A stretch of 52,507 bases of DNA, from NCBI GenBank assembly GCA_964194555.1, contig CAXMMT010000095.1, positions 1-52,507 on the forward strand, in the 5' to 3' direction. The notes under the pieces were generated by a model, which made no database searches, had not been told where the DNA came from, and worked only from the letters and a program-made list of their open reading frames with translations. The stretch is from SZUA-217 sp964194555 (lineage in GTDB: Bacteria; Actinomycetota; Acidimicrobiia; Spongiisociales; ZC4RG35). Shown here piece after piece: positions 9,733-18,528 of this stretch. The position numbers were made by a program, and so were the translations under genes. Numbering within the stretch: position 1 is the stretch's first letter; every line of letters starts with the position of its first letter.

Positions 9733-9785
9733 ACGAGAATGCGCGGCCTGAGAATCTGTCCCAGCCGGTGCCTATCTTGTTGGGC

Positions 9786-10157
9786 ATGGACCTCAGACAA
9801 TCAGAACACTGTGAGCACAAGCCGATCTGGGTTGGCCGAATAGCGGTCTCAGCATGTGTTGACTGCGAAAAGGTCGAGTGGTTTTCCAGCGATGGCCCGG
9901 TCGACCCGGTCGAAGCGATTGCCGCCCTCTTCGGCAGCTACGACCTGGTAGGACCCCTCGATGCCCTCGGAGCGCCAACATCGCGAGTCCTTGCCTACGC
10001 ACCTCCATCGAGTCGGAAACGCAAGAACCTCGAAGCGTTGCCGCGGAGAGCATGGCTTCAGGCGGGACCACGTCTGTGGATGTCACACGACGGTGTCGTG
10101 CTGCTTCTAGCTACCACTCAACCGATGCTGTTCGAGAATCTGACTCGTGGCGCTTAG
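9786..10157 (+). CDS. hypothetical protein with Cys/His cluster (possible zinc ribbon)
   Basis: 123 residues from ATG 9786; GTG 9768 would add six residues. The N-terminus contains CEHKPIWVG, then ACVDCEK 15-20 residues later, a C-x-H...C-x2-C arrangement compatible with zinc binding. The rest is unremarkable, with a basic patch SSRKRKN in the middle and a hydrophobic strand DGVVLLLATTQP near the end. It follows the UspA-like gene by about 50 bp and is convergent with the ABC exporter. I recognise no family; the call rests on an open frame filling the gap and the metal-site pattern. Confidence 0.5.
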   Translation: MDLRQSEHCEHKPIWVGRIAVSACVDCEKVEWFSSDGPVDPVEAIAALFGSYDLVGPLDALGAPTSRVLAYAPPSSRKRKNLEALPRRAWLQAGPRLWMSHDGVVLLLATTQPMLFENLTRGA

Positions 10158-10167
10158 TGGCCCCCAC

Positions 10168-12060
10168 TCAAGCCTTCACCGACTCGAATTGCGTCTCATA
10201 GAGCTCTGCGTAGAGCCCCCCGGCGTCCATGAGATCGGCATGATTGCCCCTCTCGACGATTCTGCCTTCGTCGATCACCAGAATCTGGTTGGCCTTGCGC
10301 ACGGTGGAGAGCCGGTGCGCGATCACGATCGAAGTCCGTCCCTCCAACAGAAGCTCCAGCGCATCCTGAATCAAGGCCTCGGATCGTGAGTCCAGATGAG
10401 ACGTAGCCTCGTCGAGTATCAGAACTTTGGGGTCCTTGAGAAGGACACGGGCAATAGCCATACGCTGCTTCTCGCCGCCCGAGAGTCGGTAGCCACGCTC
10501 GCCCACCAGCGTCTCGTAGGCCTCGGGGAGTTTGTCGATCATGTCATGGATGTTGGCCGCTGTGGCTGCTTCGATCAGCTCGTCGAGCGTTGCGTCCGGT
10601 TTGGCGTACCGGAGGTTGGCCGCGATGGTGTCGTGAAAGAGATAGGTTTCCTGGGTGACCACTCCCACGGTGGCCGCCAGCTCTTTCGGGTCGACGTCGC
10701 GGACATCCTTTCCGTCGATCAAGACCCGCCCATCGGTGACGTCGTAGAGCCTCGGCACCAGATATGAGATCGTGGTCTTGCCAGCCCCCGAAGGCCCGAC
10801 CAGCGCCACCAAGGTTCCAGGCTCACCGACGAAACTGATGTCCTCGAGGGCCCAACTCCGGGTGGATGCCTGGGGCACGACGTCATCGTCACCAGGCGTC
10901 GCATGCCAACTGAACCGCTTCACTGCCTCCAGTCCCTCGGGGCCCTCCGACTGATAGCGGAAGGAGACATCAGCCAATTCGATGCGGCCGGTTGCTGGCA
11001 AGAGAGCAACCGGATCGGCGGGAGCGGGGATATCGGTCTCCAAATCGAGCACCTCGAAGACTCTTTCGAACGAGACAAGCGATGTAGCGAACTCGACCCG
11101 TGAGTTCGAAATCGCCGACAAAGGCCCGTAAAGCTGTGTGAGCAGAGTGGAGAACATCACGATCGTTCCGAGTGATATCGAGTCGTTGATAACGAGAAGA
11201 CCCCCCACCCAGAAAACTGCCGCCGTACCGACCGCCGACACCAGACCAAGCGCGGCGAAGAAGCCACGACCGACCATTGCCCGGCGAACGCCCAGGTCTC
11301 GCACCAGGGCGGCCTGTTCCGAGAAGCGCTCCTTCTCCTCGTCCCAACGGCCGAAGAGCCGAATCAGGAGTGCACCGCTGACATTGAACGACTCCTGGAG
11401 GATTCCCGACATCTTGGACTCATGCTCCATCTGCTGTTGGGTCACGCGACGCAGGACCTTCGCCACCCTGCGGGCTGGAAGCACGAAAAGCGGCACAGCG
11501 GCGACTGCAAGCAGTGTCAGTCGCCAGTCTGCCCGCACCATCACAACAAGGATCACCACCACCGAGATGACATTGGAGACGATTGACACGAAGGTTCCCG
11601 TAATGGCCTGCTGAGCCCCGACCACATCGGAGTTGAGCCGGTTCATCAGCTCACCCGTCTTTGTGGCAGTGAAGAAGCGCAAGGACATCCGCTGAAGATG
11701 GGCGAACAACTCCCGACGGAGATCGAAGATGATCCCCTCCCCTACTCGTGACGAGATCCACCGCTGAACAACCCCGACGAGAGCGTTGATGAAAGGCACC
11801 AGAATCATTCCGATACCGAGCAGCGTCAGTTGGGCGATGTCCTTTTCGGGGATGGCCTCATCGACGAGCACACGGATCAGAAGAGCCGGGACCACGGACA
11901 ATCCTGAGATGACAATGATGGTGAAAAGCATCCCCACGAGGCCTCTCGCATAGGGACGCCCGTAACGCCACACCCGCTTCAGCAGATCGCGGTCTATGTC
12001 AGGCCGGTCTTGCTCCTCGTCATATTTGAGATAACTCCACCAGCCACCTGAATGAAAGAT
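10168..12060 (-). CDS. ABC exporter, fused membrane and ATPase domains (apparent ATC start)
   Basis: A type IV ABC exporter half-transporter: an N-terminal six-helix membrane domain, then an ATPase domain with Walker A GPSGAGKTT, signature LSGGEKQR, Walker B VLILDEATSHLD and the switch His in IVIAHRLSTV. The first conventional start is GTG 11973 (601 aa). The frame stays open upstream and encodes HSGGWWSYLKYDEEQDRP, a start conserved in this exporter subfamily as I know it. No ATG, GTG or TTG exists in frame before the upstream stop. An ATC codon at 12060 lies 9 nt after a perfect AGGAGG, so I place the start there (630 aa). The exported substrate is unknown. It follows the lipoprotein gene closely on the same strand. 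Confidence 0.85.
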   Translation of the reverse strand: MFHSGGWWSYLKYDEEQDRPDIDRDLLKRVWRYGRPYARGLVGMLFTIIVISGLSVVPALLIRVLVDEAIPEKDIAQLTLLGIGMILVPFINALVGVVQRWISSRVGEGIIFDLRRELFAHLQRMSLRFFTATKTGELMNRLNSDVVGAQQAITGTFVSIVSNVISVVVILVVMVRADWRLTLLAVAAVPLFVLPARRVAKVLRRVTQQQMEHESKMSGILQESFNVSGALLIRLFGRWDEEKERFSEQAALVRDLGVRRAMVGRGFFAALGLVSAVGTAAVFWVGGLLVINDSISLGTIVMFSTLLTQLYGPLSAISNSRVEFATSLVSFERVFEVLDLETDIPAPADPVALLPATGRIELADVSFRYQSEGPEGLEAVKRFSWHATPGDDDVVPQASTRSWALEDISFVGEPGTLVALVGPSGAGKTTISYLVPRLYDVTDGRVLIDGKDVRDVDPKELAATVGVVTQETYLFHDTIAANLRYAKPDATLDELIEAATAANIHDMIDKLPEAYETLVGERGYRLSGGEKQRMAIARVLLKDPKVLILDEATSHLDSRSEALIQDALELLLEGRTSIVIAHRLSTVRKANQILVIDEGRIVERGNHADLMDAGGLYAELYETQFESVKA

Positions 12061-12065
12061 GCTTC

Positions 12066-12077
12066 TCTTCCTCCTAC
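12066..12077 (-). promoter_or_regulatory. strong Shine-Dalgarno preceding an ATC start
   Basis: On the minus strand the sequence TAGGAGGAAGAGAAGC is followed directly by ATC (12060-12058). AGGAGG is a full-strength ribosome-binding site with 9-nt spacing to ATC. The nearest conventional start (GTG 11973) has no comparable site and is 87 nt further on, which favours initiation at ATC or a miscalled base there. Confidence 0.6.
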
Positions 12078-12097
12078 CAGAGCACTGAGGGTCGAGG

Positions 12098-12859
12098 TTA
12101 GGACGAAGGTGTCTCTAGCTCGTCCAGGAAAACCGACTCGGCCGCCATAGCCACCAGCGCGTCCTGGGCAACGAAACTCCGCCCATACAACTCATATCGG
12201 TAGACGTCTTCGAACCAGACCAGGGTCGTCCCCCCGGCTGAGCTGAGTCTCCAGACTTGCTTGCCGTTCACCTCGAGGATGTCGCATTGATCGGTGGACC
12301 GGTTGGCGAATCGGGCACACGAAGCGTCACCCCCGCCCTGGGCCAACTCGGTCGCCGTTTCCTTGTCATTTGTTACCTGGAGGACAGCCATCTGCGCCAC
12401 CGATCGCGAGCGGCTGTAGGGCTCGGCCGACCAGATCCCGAAGGCGGCGCTCGGATCATCCGAGAGCAAGCCAGAGTTCTCGATCACAAGCTGAGAGGAA
12501 ACCCACTCGGCCCCATACGGCACTTCAGCGGGAAATCGCACGAGCTGAAGCACAGCAGCGATTTCCGCCCTGCTCGCCTGTATGAAGCGGTCTCCCTCGC
12601 GTCTCGCAAAAACCTCGGCAATCAGTTTCTGTGGGTCATAGAGAAACTCGGTGACAATCTCGTCGTTGAACCACTGGAGGCTGGCAGCGCTCGTAGACGT
12701 GGGAATCGCGACGAGTGGTGCCGTGGTGGTCACCACCACTGGTTCGTTGATCCATTGCGAACTTCTCCGTCCGACCGATCCAAGTGGAGCCTCGGCGCAG
12801 GCCGCCAGCAGAGTTGCCGCCGTCAATACCAGAGCGATGCGAGTCGTCAGACGATACAA
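12098..12859 (-). CDS. secreted lipoprotein, unknown function
   Basis: 253 residues with a type II signal peptide: basic start MYRLTTR, hydrophobic core ALVLTAATL, and lipobox LAAC with the modified cysteine at about residue 21. The mature protein is mixed alpha/beta without repeats and contains a likely disulfide pair (CARFANRSTDQC). It should be anchored to the outer face of the cytoplasmic membrane. It is encoded just upstream of the ABC exporter on the same strand, so co-expression is likely, but the exporter type does not need a binding protein. No family recognised. Confidence 0.72.
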   Translation of the reverse strand: MYRLTTRIALVLTAATLLAACAEAPLGSVGRRSSQWINEPVVVTTTAPLVAIPTSTSAASLQWFNDEIVTEFLYDPQKLIAEVFARREGDRFIQASRAEIAAVLQLVRFPAEVPYGAEWVSSQLVIENSGLLSDDPSAAFGIWSAEPYSRSRSVAQMAVLQVTNDKETATELAQGGGDASCARFANRSTDQCDILEVNGKQVWRLSSAGGTTLVWFEDVYRYELYGRSFVAQDALVAMAAESVFLDELETPSS

Positions 12860-13109
12860 GCGAGTTTCCCTTTCAATGTTTCTCCCATCAGTGAACGACC
12901 TGGCAGTAGTTGGACGTTCCCAGCTTTTCCATTGGATCCGTGGAAGGTCATTCTCACCTACTTATCCTCCAGACTGTGTATCACTTCAGTTTGATCCCTG
13001 AGGTCTTCCCGGACCACGGTTTAATGGACCTGGCGGACGGTCATTCGACTCTGTCGCTGGCCGCTCTCGGGAAGATGAATTGTGTATTCAGACTTCGAGA
13101 GGTGGCGCC
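12860..13109. other. 250-bp divergent intergenic region, no gene seen
   Basis: This region separates the lipoprotein gene (minus) from the aroQ fusion (plus) and must carry both promoters. I found no convincing RNA gene, operator dyad or coding frame in it. A GAGAGGTGG stretch just before ATG 13110 is the ribosome-binding site for the fusion gene. Confidence 0.5.
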
Positions 13110-14192
13110 ATGAGGGTTCTTGTTCTCAACGGTCCCAACCTGAGCCTCCTCGGCAGCCGCGAGCCTGAGGTCTACGGCAGCGAAACGCTCGCCGATCTGG
13201 AGCAATCGATCTCCGGGTGGGGCAAGGCTCTCGATATCGAGACCAAATCCCAGCAGACGAACCATGAAGGTGTCCTCATCGACACCATCCAGAAGTCCGA
13301 CTACGACGGGATCATCATCAACCCAGGAGGGCTGACCCACACATCGAGAGCGTTAGCCGACGCCCTGAGGTCGGTAGAAGGCCCTGTAGTCGAAGTTCAC
13401 ATCTCCAATGTCAAGGACAGGGAAGCCTGGCGAGCAGAGTCGGTGATCTCGGACGTTTCTGTGTTGACCATCTACGGACGTGGAATCAGCGGTTATCGGG
13501 ACGCTCTTCGTCACCTTGCCAACCGGGCAGCCGGTCCCTTCGAGACGGTTCGTTACGGTCCCCACGACGAGAACGTGGGGGATCTCCGACCTGGTGGTCG
13601 AGGGCTCGTCGTCCTTGTTCATGGCGGATTCTGGCGTCAGGAGTGGCAGCGGGATACCACTGAGTCACTGGCTGTGGACTTGACGGGACGCGGATTCAAT
13701 ACCTGGAACATCGAGTATCGACGGATCGGCAACGGTGGCGGATGGCCGGGCTCGGCACAGGATGTGCTGATGGCGCTCGACTTCGTACCCCAGCTCGGAC
13801 TGGAAGTGGAGAGGATCGTCGTCGTTGCACACTCAGCCGGCGGGCATCTGGCTCTCTGGGCGGTGAGGCGGTCCCGTGCTGACATCAGCCGGGTTGTGGC
13901 CATGGCTCCCATCACCGATCTGGTGCAACACGGCGAGTCGGGGATGTATGGCGCCGATGAAGCTCGGTTTCTGCTCGAGTCCGGGGCACCGCCGGTATCC
14001 GACCCGGGTGACATCGCCACGACCCTGGTGCATGGTGACAATGATCGTCATGTTCCGCCGGAGCACTCATCTGAGCTCGCCGTTCGGGGAGGGTTTGATC
14101 TGATCACGACCAGTGGCGGGCATTTCGACCTTCTCGACCCGGAGCGCGACCACTGGTCGCGGATCGTCGAGGCAATCGACCGATCAATCTGA
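13110..14192 (+). CDS. aroQ: type II 3-dehydroquinate dehydratase fused to an alpha/beta hydrolase
   Basis: 360 residues from ATG 13110, preceded by GAGAGGTGG. Residues 1 to about 141 form a complete AroQ: NGPNLSLLGSREPEVYG (catalytic Arg17, Tyr22), NPGGLTHTS (Asn71, His77), VEVHISN (Glu95, His97) and Arg108. AroQ converts 3-dehydroquinate to 3-dehydroshikimate in the shikimate pathway. Residues about 165-360 form an alpha/beta hydrolase: HGGFWRQEW oxyanion strand, nucleophile elbow AHSAGG (Ser242), acid in GDNDRHVP (about Asp312) and His338 in SGGHFD. The HGGFW and HSAGGHLA pattern resembles esterase/kynurenine formamidase-like members. The frame is continuous with no stop or frameshift at the junction. 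Ordinary AroQ is about 145 residues. The hydrolase substrate is unknown. Confidence 0.9.
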   Translation: MRVLVLNGPNLSLLGSREPEVYGSETLADLEQSISGWGKALDIETKSQQTNHEGVLIDTIQKSDYDGIIINPGGLTHTSRALADALRSVEGPVVEVHISNVKDREAWRAESVISDVSVLTIYGRGISGYRDALRHLANRAAGPFETVRYGPHDENVGDLRPGGRGLVVLVHGGFWRQEWQRDTTESLAVDLTGRGFNTWNIEYRRIGNGGGWPGSAQDVLMALDFVPQLGLEVERIVVVAHSAGGHLALWAVRRSRADISRVVAMAPITDLVQHGESGMYGADEARFLLESGAPPVSDPGDIATTLVHGDNDRHVPPEHSSELAVRGGFDLITTSGGHFDLLDPERDHWSRIVEAIDRSI

Positions 14193-14326
14193 TCGAGCCG
14201 CTACACATCGTGTTATCCCCAGATCGTCAACCCGACCTGTTGACCGCTTCGACATTGTTCTCCACAGAGGGGTAGGGTTTCAAGTCCTGGGAGCGGACGC
14301 TGGTCCGCCGTGGAGTCACTTTTCAT

Positions 14327-14962
14327 ATGCGTTCGAGACGTCTTTCGTTTATCGCCGGATGGGTCGCAGTAACCCTGCTTGCTGTTGCTGGTTTCGCAAC
14401 CTTCGCCAACCCGAGCCCGTCATCACAGGAGGTTCAGGTGGAGGCTGCCGCTGCTTCTATGGGCCATACCAGTGGCGCCTACGCCGGTCTTGCTTTCGCC
14501 TTGCTGGGTGAGAATCAATCTTCGACCAGGACTGATCTCGAAGTCGCAGAGGGATATCTCGATCCCACCCTGGAGACTCTTGAAGCAGCCGTTGCGGAGT
14601 CACCGACGGATGACAGCTCAGCCGATGACCCCCATCGGTCAGACGGAACCATTGCGTCGCCAGCCTCCGGTTGGCTGTCCGAGGTTGAGGTGAGGGCGCT
14701 GCTGAGTCTCCATTTCGAGCCCGAAGACGTGAATCACGCCATCCGGGTCGCCTGGTGTGAATCACGCTTCGATCCCAACTCGGTGAATCTCCGCACCGGA
14801 GGGGTGGGCCTGTTCCAGCATCTGTCTCAGTACTGGAGCGAGCGGGCGGCCAACGCCGGGTTCATGGGGTTTGAGCCGACGAACGCCGAGGCCTCGGCGG
14901 CGGCGGCGGCATGGGCTGTCTACAACGGTGGTGGCTGGGACGTTTTCGGTTGCCGGGGCTAG
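14327..14962 (+). CDS. secreted lysozyme-like/transglycosylase-type protein
   Basis: 211 residues. A signal peptide or N-terminal anchor covers about residues 7-27 (FIAGWVAVTLLAVAGFATFA), followed by an acidic, Ser/Ala-rich linker. The C-terminal 80 residues contain AIRVAWCESRFDPNSVN, GGVGLFQHLSQYW and AAAWAVYNGGGWDVFGC. This is the compact SLT/lysozyme-like fold, in which Glu of the CES motif is the catalytic acid, and the two cysteines probably pair. Such proteins cut or bind peptidoglycan. The gene stands alone, convergent with dnaE2 48 bp downstream. Confidence 0.75.
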   Translation: MRSRRLSFIAGWVAVTLLAVAGFATFANPSPSSQEVQVEAAAASMGHTSGAYAGLAFALLGENQSSTRTDLEVAEGYLDPTLETLEAAVAESPTDDSSADDPHRSDGTIASPASGWLSEVEVRALLSLHFEPEDVNHAIRVAWCESRFDPNSVNLRTGGVGLFQHLSQYWSERAANAGFMGFEPTNAEASAAAAAWAVYNGGGWDVFGCRG

Positions 14963-15010
14963 AAGCGTCGGCAACCGTAGTGCGCCGCCATACCCCTGCA
15001 CACGACTCGG

Positions 15011-18000
15011 TCACCGAAAGTCACGGGACTTCACGGTTCGCACTCCAATAGGCTCGAAGTCCCGGGCCACGATGTTGGTGACACCGTCGTAGAACTCGAG
15101 ACGCCCATAAATCACCAGGGCCGGGCTTTTTCGTACCACGTTGCGATGTTTGGCCCACACCTCGGGCAGAACCACGATGTTCAACAGCCCGGTCTCGTCC
15201 TCGAGGTTGAGAAAATAGACACCTTTGGCTGTCCCCGGTCTCTGCCGGTGGGTGATCACCCCGGCAACCTTTACCCGGGACCGATGACGCTGAACCTCGA
15301 GAGCCTCCGCCGCGGTGAGACATCCATCGAGTTGGTCCCTGACGAAGCTCATTGGATGAGTGGCTGACACCGAAGTCGCCCACAGGTCGGCACGATGAGA
15401 CTCCTCTTCGCTCATACCCGGCAACTCGGGTGCTTCTACACCCGGTGAAAGCGGCAATCTCTCCGGGTCGATCTCCGCGAGAGCTCCCGCCGCCCACATG
15501 CCCTCCCGACGCCCCAGACCGATCGACTCCAGCGCTCCCGCCGCCGCCAAGCCCTCCAACGAGTCCACATCCAAACCGGTGCGAAAGGCCAGGTCCTCCG
15601 GTGAGACGAACTCACCGCCCAAGACCCGCGCCGCTTCAACGCGGGTGATTTCGGACTCCCCCAGGTTCCTGACATAACGCAATCCCATCCTCATTCCGAC
15701 AGCGGGTCGGATCGCATCTTCGACGTGGCCCCTCCCCCGTCGCCACCGCTGGCCGAGATAGGACACAACGTCCTCGGGGTCGGCGTCGATGGACTCGACC
15801 GTGCAGTCATGCCACGACACATTCACATCGGGCGCCAGCACCCGCACACCATGGCGTTGAGCGTCCTGGACAAGGGAGTTGGGGCTGTAGAAGCCCATCG
15901 GCTGGGCGTTGAGCAGACCCGTCAGGTACTCGGTCGGATAGTGAAACCGGAGCCAGGTCGACATGTAGACGATGTAGGCAAAGCTCACCGAATGACTCTC
16001 GGGAAAACCAAAACTGGCGAATCCCTGGAGCTTCTCCCAGATCTCGTCAGCTGCTGTGTCGGTGATCCCTTTCCCCGCCATCCCGACGTAGGCCTCCTCC
16101 TTGAGTCGGCCCATCGCCTCCTCGGAGCGTTTGTGTGTCATCGCCTGCCGAAGTCTGTCGGCCTGTGACCCGTCAAACCCGGCGCAGACCCGGGCCAGCT
16201 CCATCAGTTGCTCCTGGAATATGGGAACACCCAGGGTCTTCTTCAAGATCATCTCGGTAGAGGGATGCGGATAGCGGATCGGCTCCTCTCCGTTTCGGCG
16301 ACGCAGATATGGGTGGACCGACTGGCCCTGAATCGGCCCTGGTCGGATCAGAGCCACCTCCACAGCCAGATCGTAGAAGGTCTTCGGCTTCATCTTGGGA
16401 AGGGTCGCCATCTGAGCCCGCGACTCGATTTGGAAAACCCCAACCGTGTCGGCCCGGGTGATCGACTCATAGATCGCCGGCTCCTGGGGGATGCGTGCCA
16501 GGTCAATCTCGATGCCGTGAGTGTCCTCAATCATGTCGGTAGCCAGATGCAGCGCATTGAGCATGCCGAGACCCAATAGATCGAACTTGACGATGCCGAC
16601 CGCAGCCGAGTCGTCCTTGTCCCACTGGATGACAGTCCGGCCCTCCATCCGACCCCACTCCAACGGCACCACCTGCCACAACGGCCGGTCGGCGATGACC
16701 ATCCCACCGGAGTGGATGCCGAGGTGACGTGGGTACCCGTCTAGCCGCCAGCAGATGTCGTAGATCATCTCGGCGGTCATCCCCGCAGGCAGGGAAGTGT
16801 CCATGCTTCTGAGCTGAGCCGGGTCGCGGGTGTCGACGTATTTGGAGAGACCGTCCACCTGGGCCTGGGTGAACCCGAACGTCTTGGCCACATCGCGCAG
16901 CACCGACCGCGCACGGTAAGTGATGACATTGGCCACCATCGCCGCCCGCTCCCTTCCGTAGCGGCGATAGCAGTACTGAATGACCTCCTCGCGACGGTCA
17001 GCCTCGAAGTCGACGTCGATGTCGGGGGGCTTTCCCCGCTCCTCCGATAGGAAGCGCTCGAAAGGCAGTTGGAGACGGATCGGGTCGACCCGGGTCAGTC
17101 CGATGCAGCGACACACCGCTGAATCGGCCCCCGACCCCCTGATCTGACAGAAAATGTCCTGGTCGCGGGCGAAGTCGACCAGATCCTTGACCACCAGGAA
17201 ATAGCCGGAGAACCCGAGTTTCTCGATTATCTCCAACTCATGCTGCAGCCGGCTCCGGGCTACCGGGTCGATGCCGTCGTCCGACCCCGGATAGACGTCC
17301 CGGGCGCCCTCCCATGTGAGATGACGCAGGTAGTCCATCTCATCCCTGAAATGACCGGGCATCGGGAAGTCAGGCAACCGCGGAGCGATCAGACCGAGGT
17401 CGAAGGCGAGACGACTCCCCAACTCGGCGCTTCGGGCCACTGCACCCGGATAACGGGCGAATCGGGCTGACATCTCGTCGGGATGCTTCAGATAGCGCTG
17501 GTCGCTGGCGGGACGAAAACCATCCGCTTGAGCAAGGGTGCGCCTGCCGGCAATGGCGGCCAGCACTTCTGACAGATAAGCGTCGGCCTGATCGTGATAG
17601 TGGGCCTGGTTGGTGGCCACGACGGAGAGTCCCAGTTTTTGGGCCACCTCCCAGAGCAAATCGTTGCGGAGATCATCCTCAGGCATCCCGTGATGCCACA
17701 TCTCGACATGGAGACGAGGACCGAACATCTCACGAAGACGCACCGCTCTACGAATTGTGGCACCCAGGTCACCGGATGCAGCCGCCCTGGGGACCGCCCC
17801 GGAGTGGCAGCCGGTGAGAGCGTGAACGTCGTTGTTGTCGGCAGCGGTGGAAAGGTCTTCCCACGAATAGATGGGGTGATCCTTCTCCCCCCTCATCTGT
17901 GCCTTGGTAATCAAATGAGAGAGGGCCCGATAACCGTCAGGGGAGCCTGCCAGCAACACAAGATGGTCGGACCTCGGTAGATCGGTGGGTTTGATCCCAT

Positions 18001-18331
18001 GGGCCCTGACCGACCGGCCACGACGTAACCTGCCCTGACCACCCTCGACCCGGGCGTAACGCTGTTTGTCCCATTCCTCGGCTTTCGCCACCGGGTCGGC
18101 ATGGCCCGATGGTTTGACCTCCAACCCGATTTCCACCCCATAGATGGCGGGCAACCCTGCGTTCTGAGCAGCTTGCCAGAATCGGGAGACCCCGTAGAAC
18201 CCGTCATGATCGGTCACGGCAAGTGCCTCGTAACCAAGTTCGATAGCCCGTTCCACCAGATCTTCAGGATGTGAGGCGCCGTCCAGAAAGGAGAAGTTGG
18301 TGTGACAATGGAGTTCGGCGTAGCGGGACAC
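15011..18331 (-). CDS. dnaE2: error-prone DNA polymerase DnaE2
   Basis: 1106 residues from GTG 18331, with GGAG 8 nt upstream; an in-frame start at 18406 would run back through the small upstream ORF. The N-terminal PHP domain begins YAELHCHTNFSFLDGAS. The polymerase core has PDIDVDFEADRREEV near residue 435, carrying the two catalytic aspartates. A C-terminal OB fold (VKVAGVITHRQRPGTAKG) follows. The length and the short region after the palm are typical of DnaE2 rather than replicative DnaE1. DnaE2 performs translesion synthesis with ImuA' and ImuB in damage-induced mutagenesis. A LexA box lies about 180 bp upstream. The GTG overlaps the TAG of a preceding 57-62-codon ORF (TAGTG), suggesting coupling. 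Confidence 0.95.
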   Translation of the reverse strand: MSRYAELHCHTNFSFLDGASHPEDLVERAIELGYEALAVTDHDGFYGVSRFWQAAQNAGLPAIYGVEIGLEVKPSGHADPVAKAEEWDKQRYARVEGGQGRLRRGRSVRAHGIKPTDLPRSDHLVLLAGSPDGYRALSHLITKAQMRGEKDHPIYSWEDLSTAADNNDVHALTGCHSGAVPRAAASGDLGATIRRAVRLREMFGPRLHVEMWHHGMPEDDLRNDLLWEVAQKLGLSVVATNQAHYHDQADAYLSEVLAAIAGRRTLAQADGFRPASDQRYLKHPDEMSARFARYPGAVARSAELGSRLAFDLGLIAPRLPDFPMPGHFRDEMDYLRHLTWEGARDVYPGSDDGIDPVARSRLQHELEIIEKLGFSGYFLVVKDLVDFARDQDIFCQIRGSGADSAVCRCIGLTRVDPIRLQLPFERFLSEERGKPPDIDVDFEADRREEVIQYCYRRYGRERAAMVANVITYRARSVLRDVAKTFGFTQAQVDGLSKYVDTRDPAQLRSMDTSLPAGMTAEMIYDICWRLDGYPRHLGIHSGGMVIADRPLWQVVPLEWGRMEGRTVIQWDKDDSAAVGIVKFDLLGLGMLNALHLATDMIEDTHGIEIDLARIPQEPAIYESITRADTVGVFQIESRAQMATLPKMKPKTFYDLAVEVALIRPGPIQGQSVHPYLRRRNGEEPIRYPHPSTEMILKKTLGVPIFQEQLMELARVCAGFDGSQADRLRQAMTHKRSEEAMGRLKEEAYVGMAGKGITDTAADEIWEKLQGFASFGFPESHSVSFAYIVYMSTWLRFHYPTEYLTGLLNAQPMGFYSPNSLVQDAQRHGVRVLAPDVNVSWHDCTVESIDADPEDVVSYLGQRWRRGRGHVEDAIRPAVGMRMGLRYVRNLGESEITRVEAARVLGGEFVSPEDLAFRTGLDVDSLEGLAAAGALESIGLGRREGMWAAGALAEIDPERLPLSPGVEAPELPGMSEEESHRADLWATSVSATHPMSFVRDQLDGCLTAAEALEVQRHRSRVKVAGVITHRQRPGTAKGVYFLNLEDETGLLNIVVLPEVWAKHRNVVRKSPALVIYGRLEFYDGVTNIVARDFEPIGVRTVKSRDFR

Positions 18332-18504
18332 TAAGTGCTCTCCAACGTGAGCACGATCGCACGATTCGGCGAGACAGGGGCGTCGCCTCGCCAGGACGCA
18401 GGACAAAAGCGCACCCGCAGCGGTGCGTCGAGGACGAGAACGCCGCGAGCGGCGTCAACTGTCCGTTGAAACGTCAGCGTGTTTGCGTTGGGGGGCACGA
18501 GCAT
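18331..18504 (-). CDS. small ORF between LexA box and dnaE2, possibly translationally coupled
   Basis: 57 residues from ATG 18504 (MLVPPNANTLTF); ATG 18519 also fits but lies inside the LexA box, and GTG 18507 is a third choice. The product alternates hydrophobic strands, such as GVLVLDAPLRVRFC and NRAIVLTLES, and looks like a small beta-rich domain. Its TAG overlaps the dnaE2 GTG by one base, a common coupling arrangement. The DNA contains two perfect hairpins (within CGCACC..GGTGCG and ACGCCGC..GCGGCGT), so the segment could instead be a structured leader. No family recognised; the gene call is tentative. Confidence 0.42.
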   Translation of the reverse strand: MLVPPNANTLTFQRTVDAARGVLVLDAPLRVRFCPASWRGDAPVSPNRAIVLTLEST

Positions 18505-18510
18505 CACTCT

Positions 18511-18528
18511 ATCGAACATATGTTCGAT
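18511..18528. promoter_or_regulatory. LexA (SOS) box upstream of dnaE2
   Basis: ATCGAACATATGTTCGAT is a perfect 18-bp palindrome matching the Gram-positive/actinobacterial LexA operator TCGAAC-N4-GTTCGA. An identical 16-bp core occurs upstream of imuA' at 38108-38123. It abuts the vapC stop codon (18530-18528) and lies about 180 bp before dnaE2, so LexA should repress the small ORF and dnaE2 until DNA damage. Confidence 0.92.

Noticed and set aside
14193..14326. Possible tRNA or small RNA gene in the gap before the lysozyme-like gene
   Set aside because: No cloverleaf, T-loop sequence or terminator could be made from the bases.
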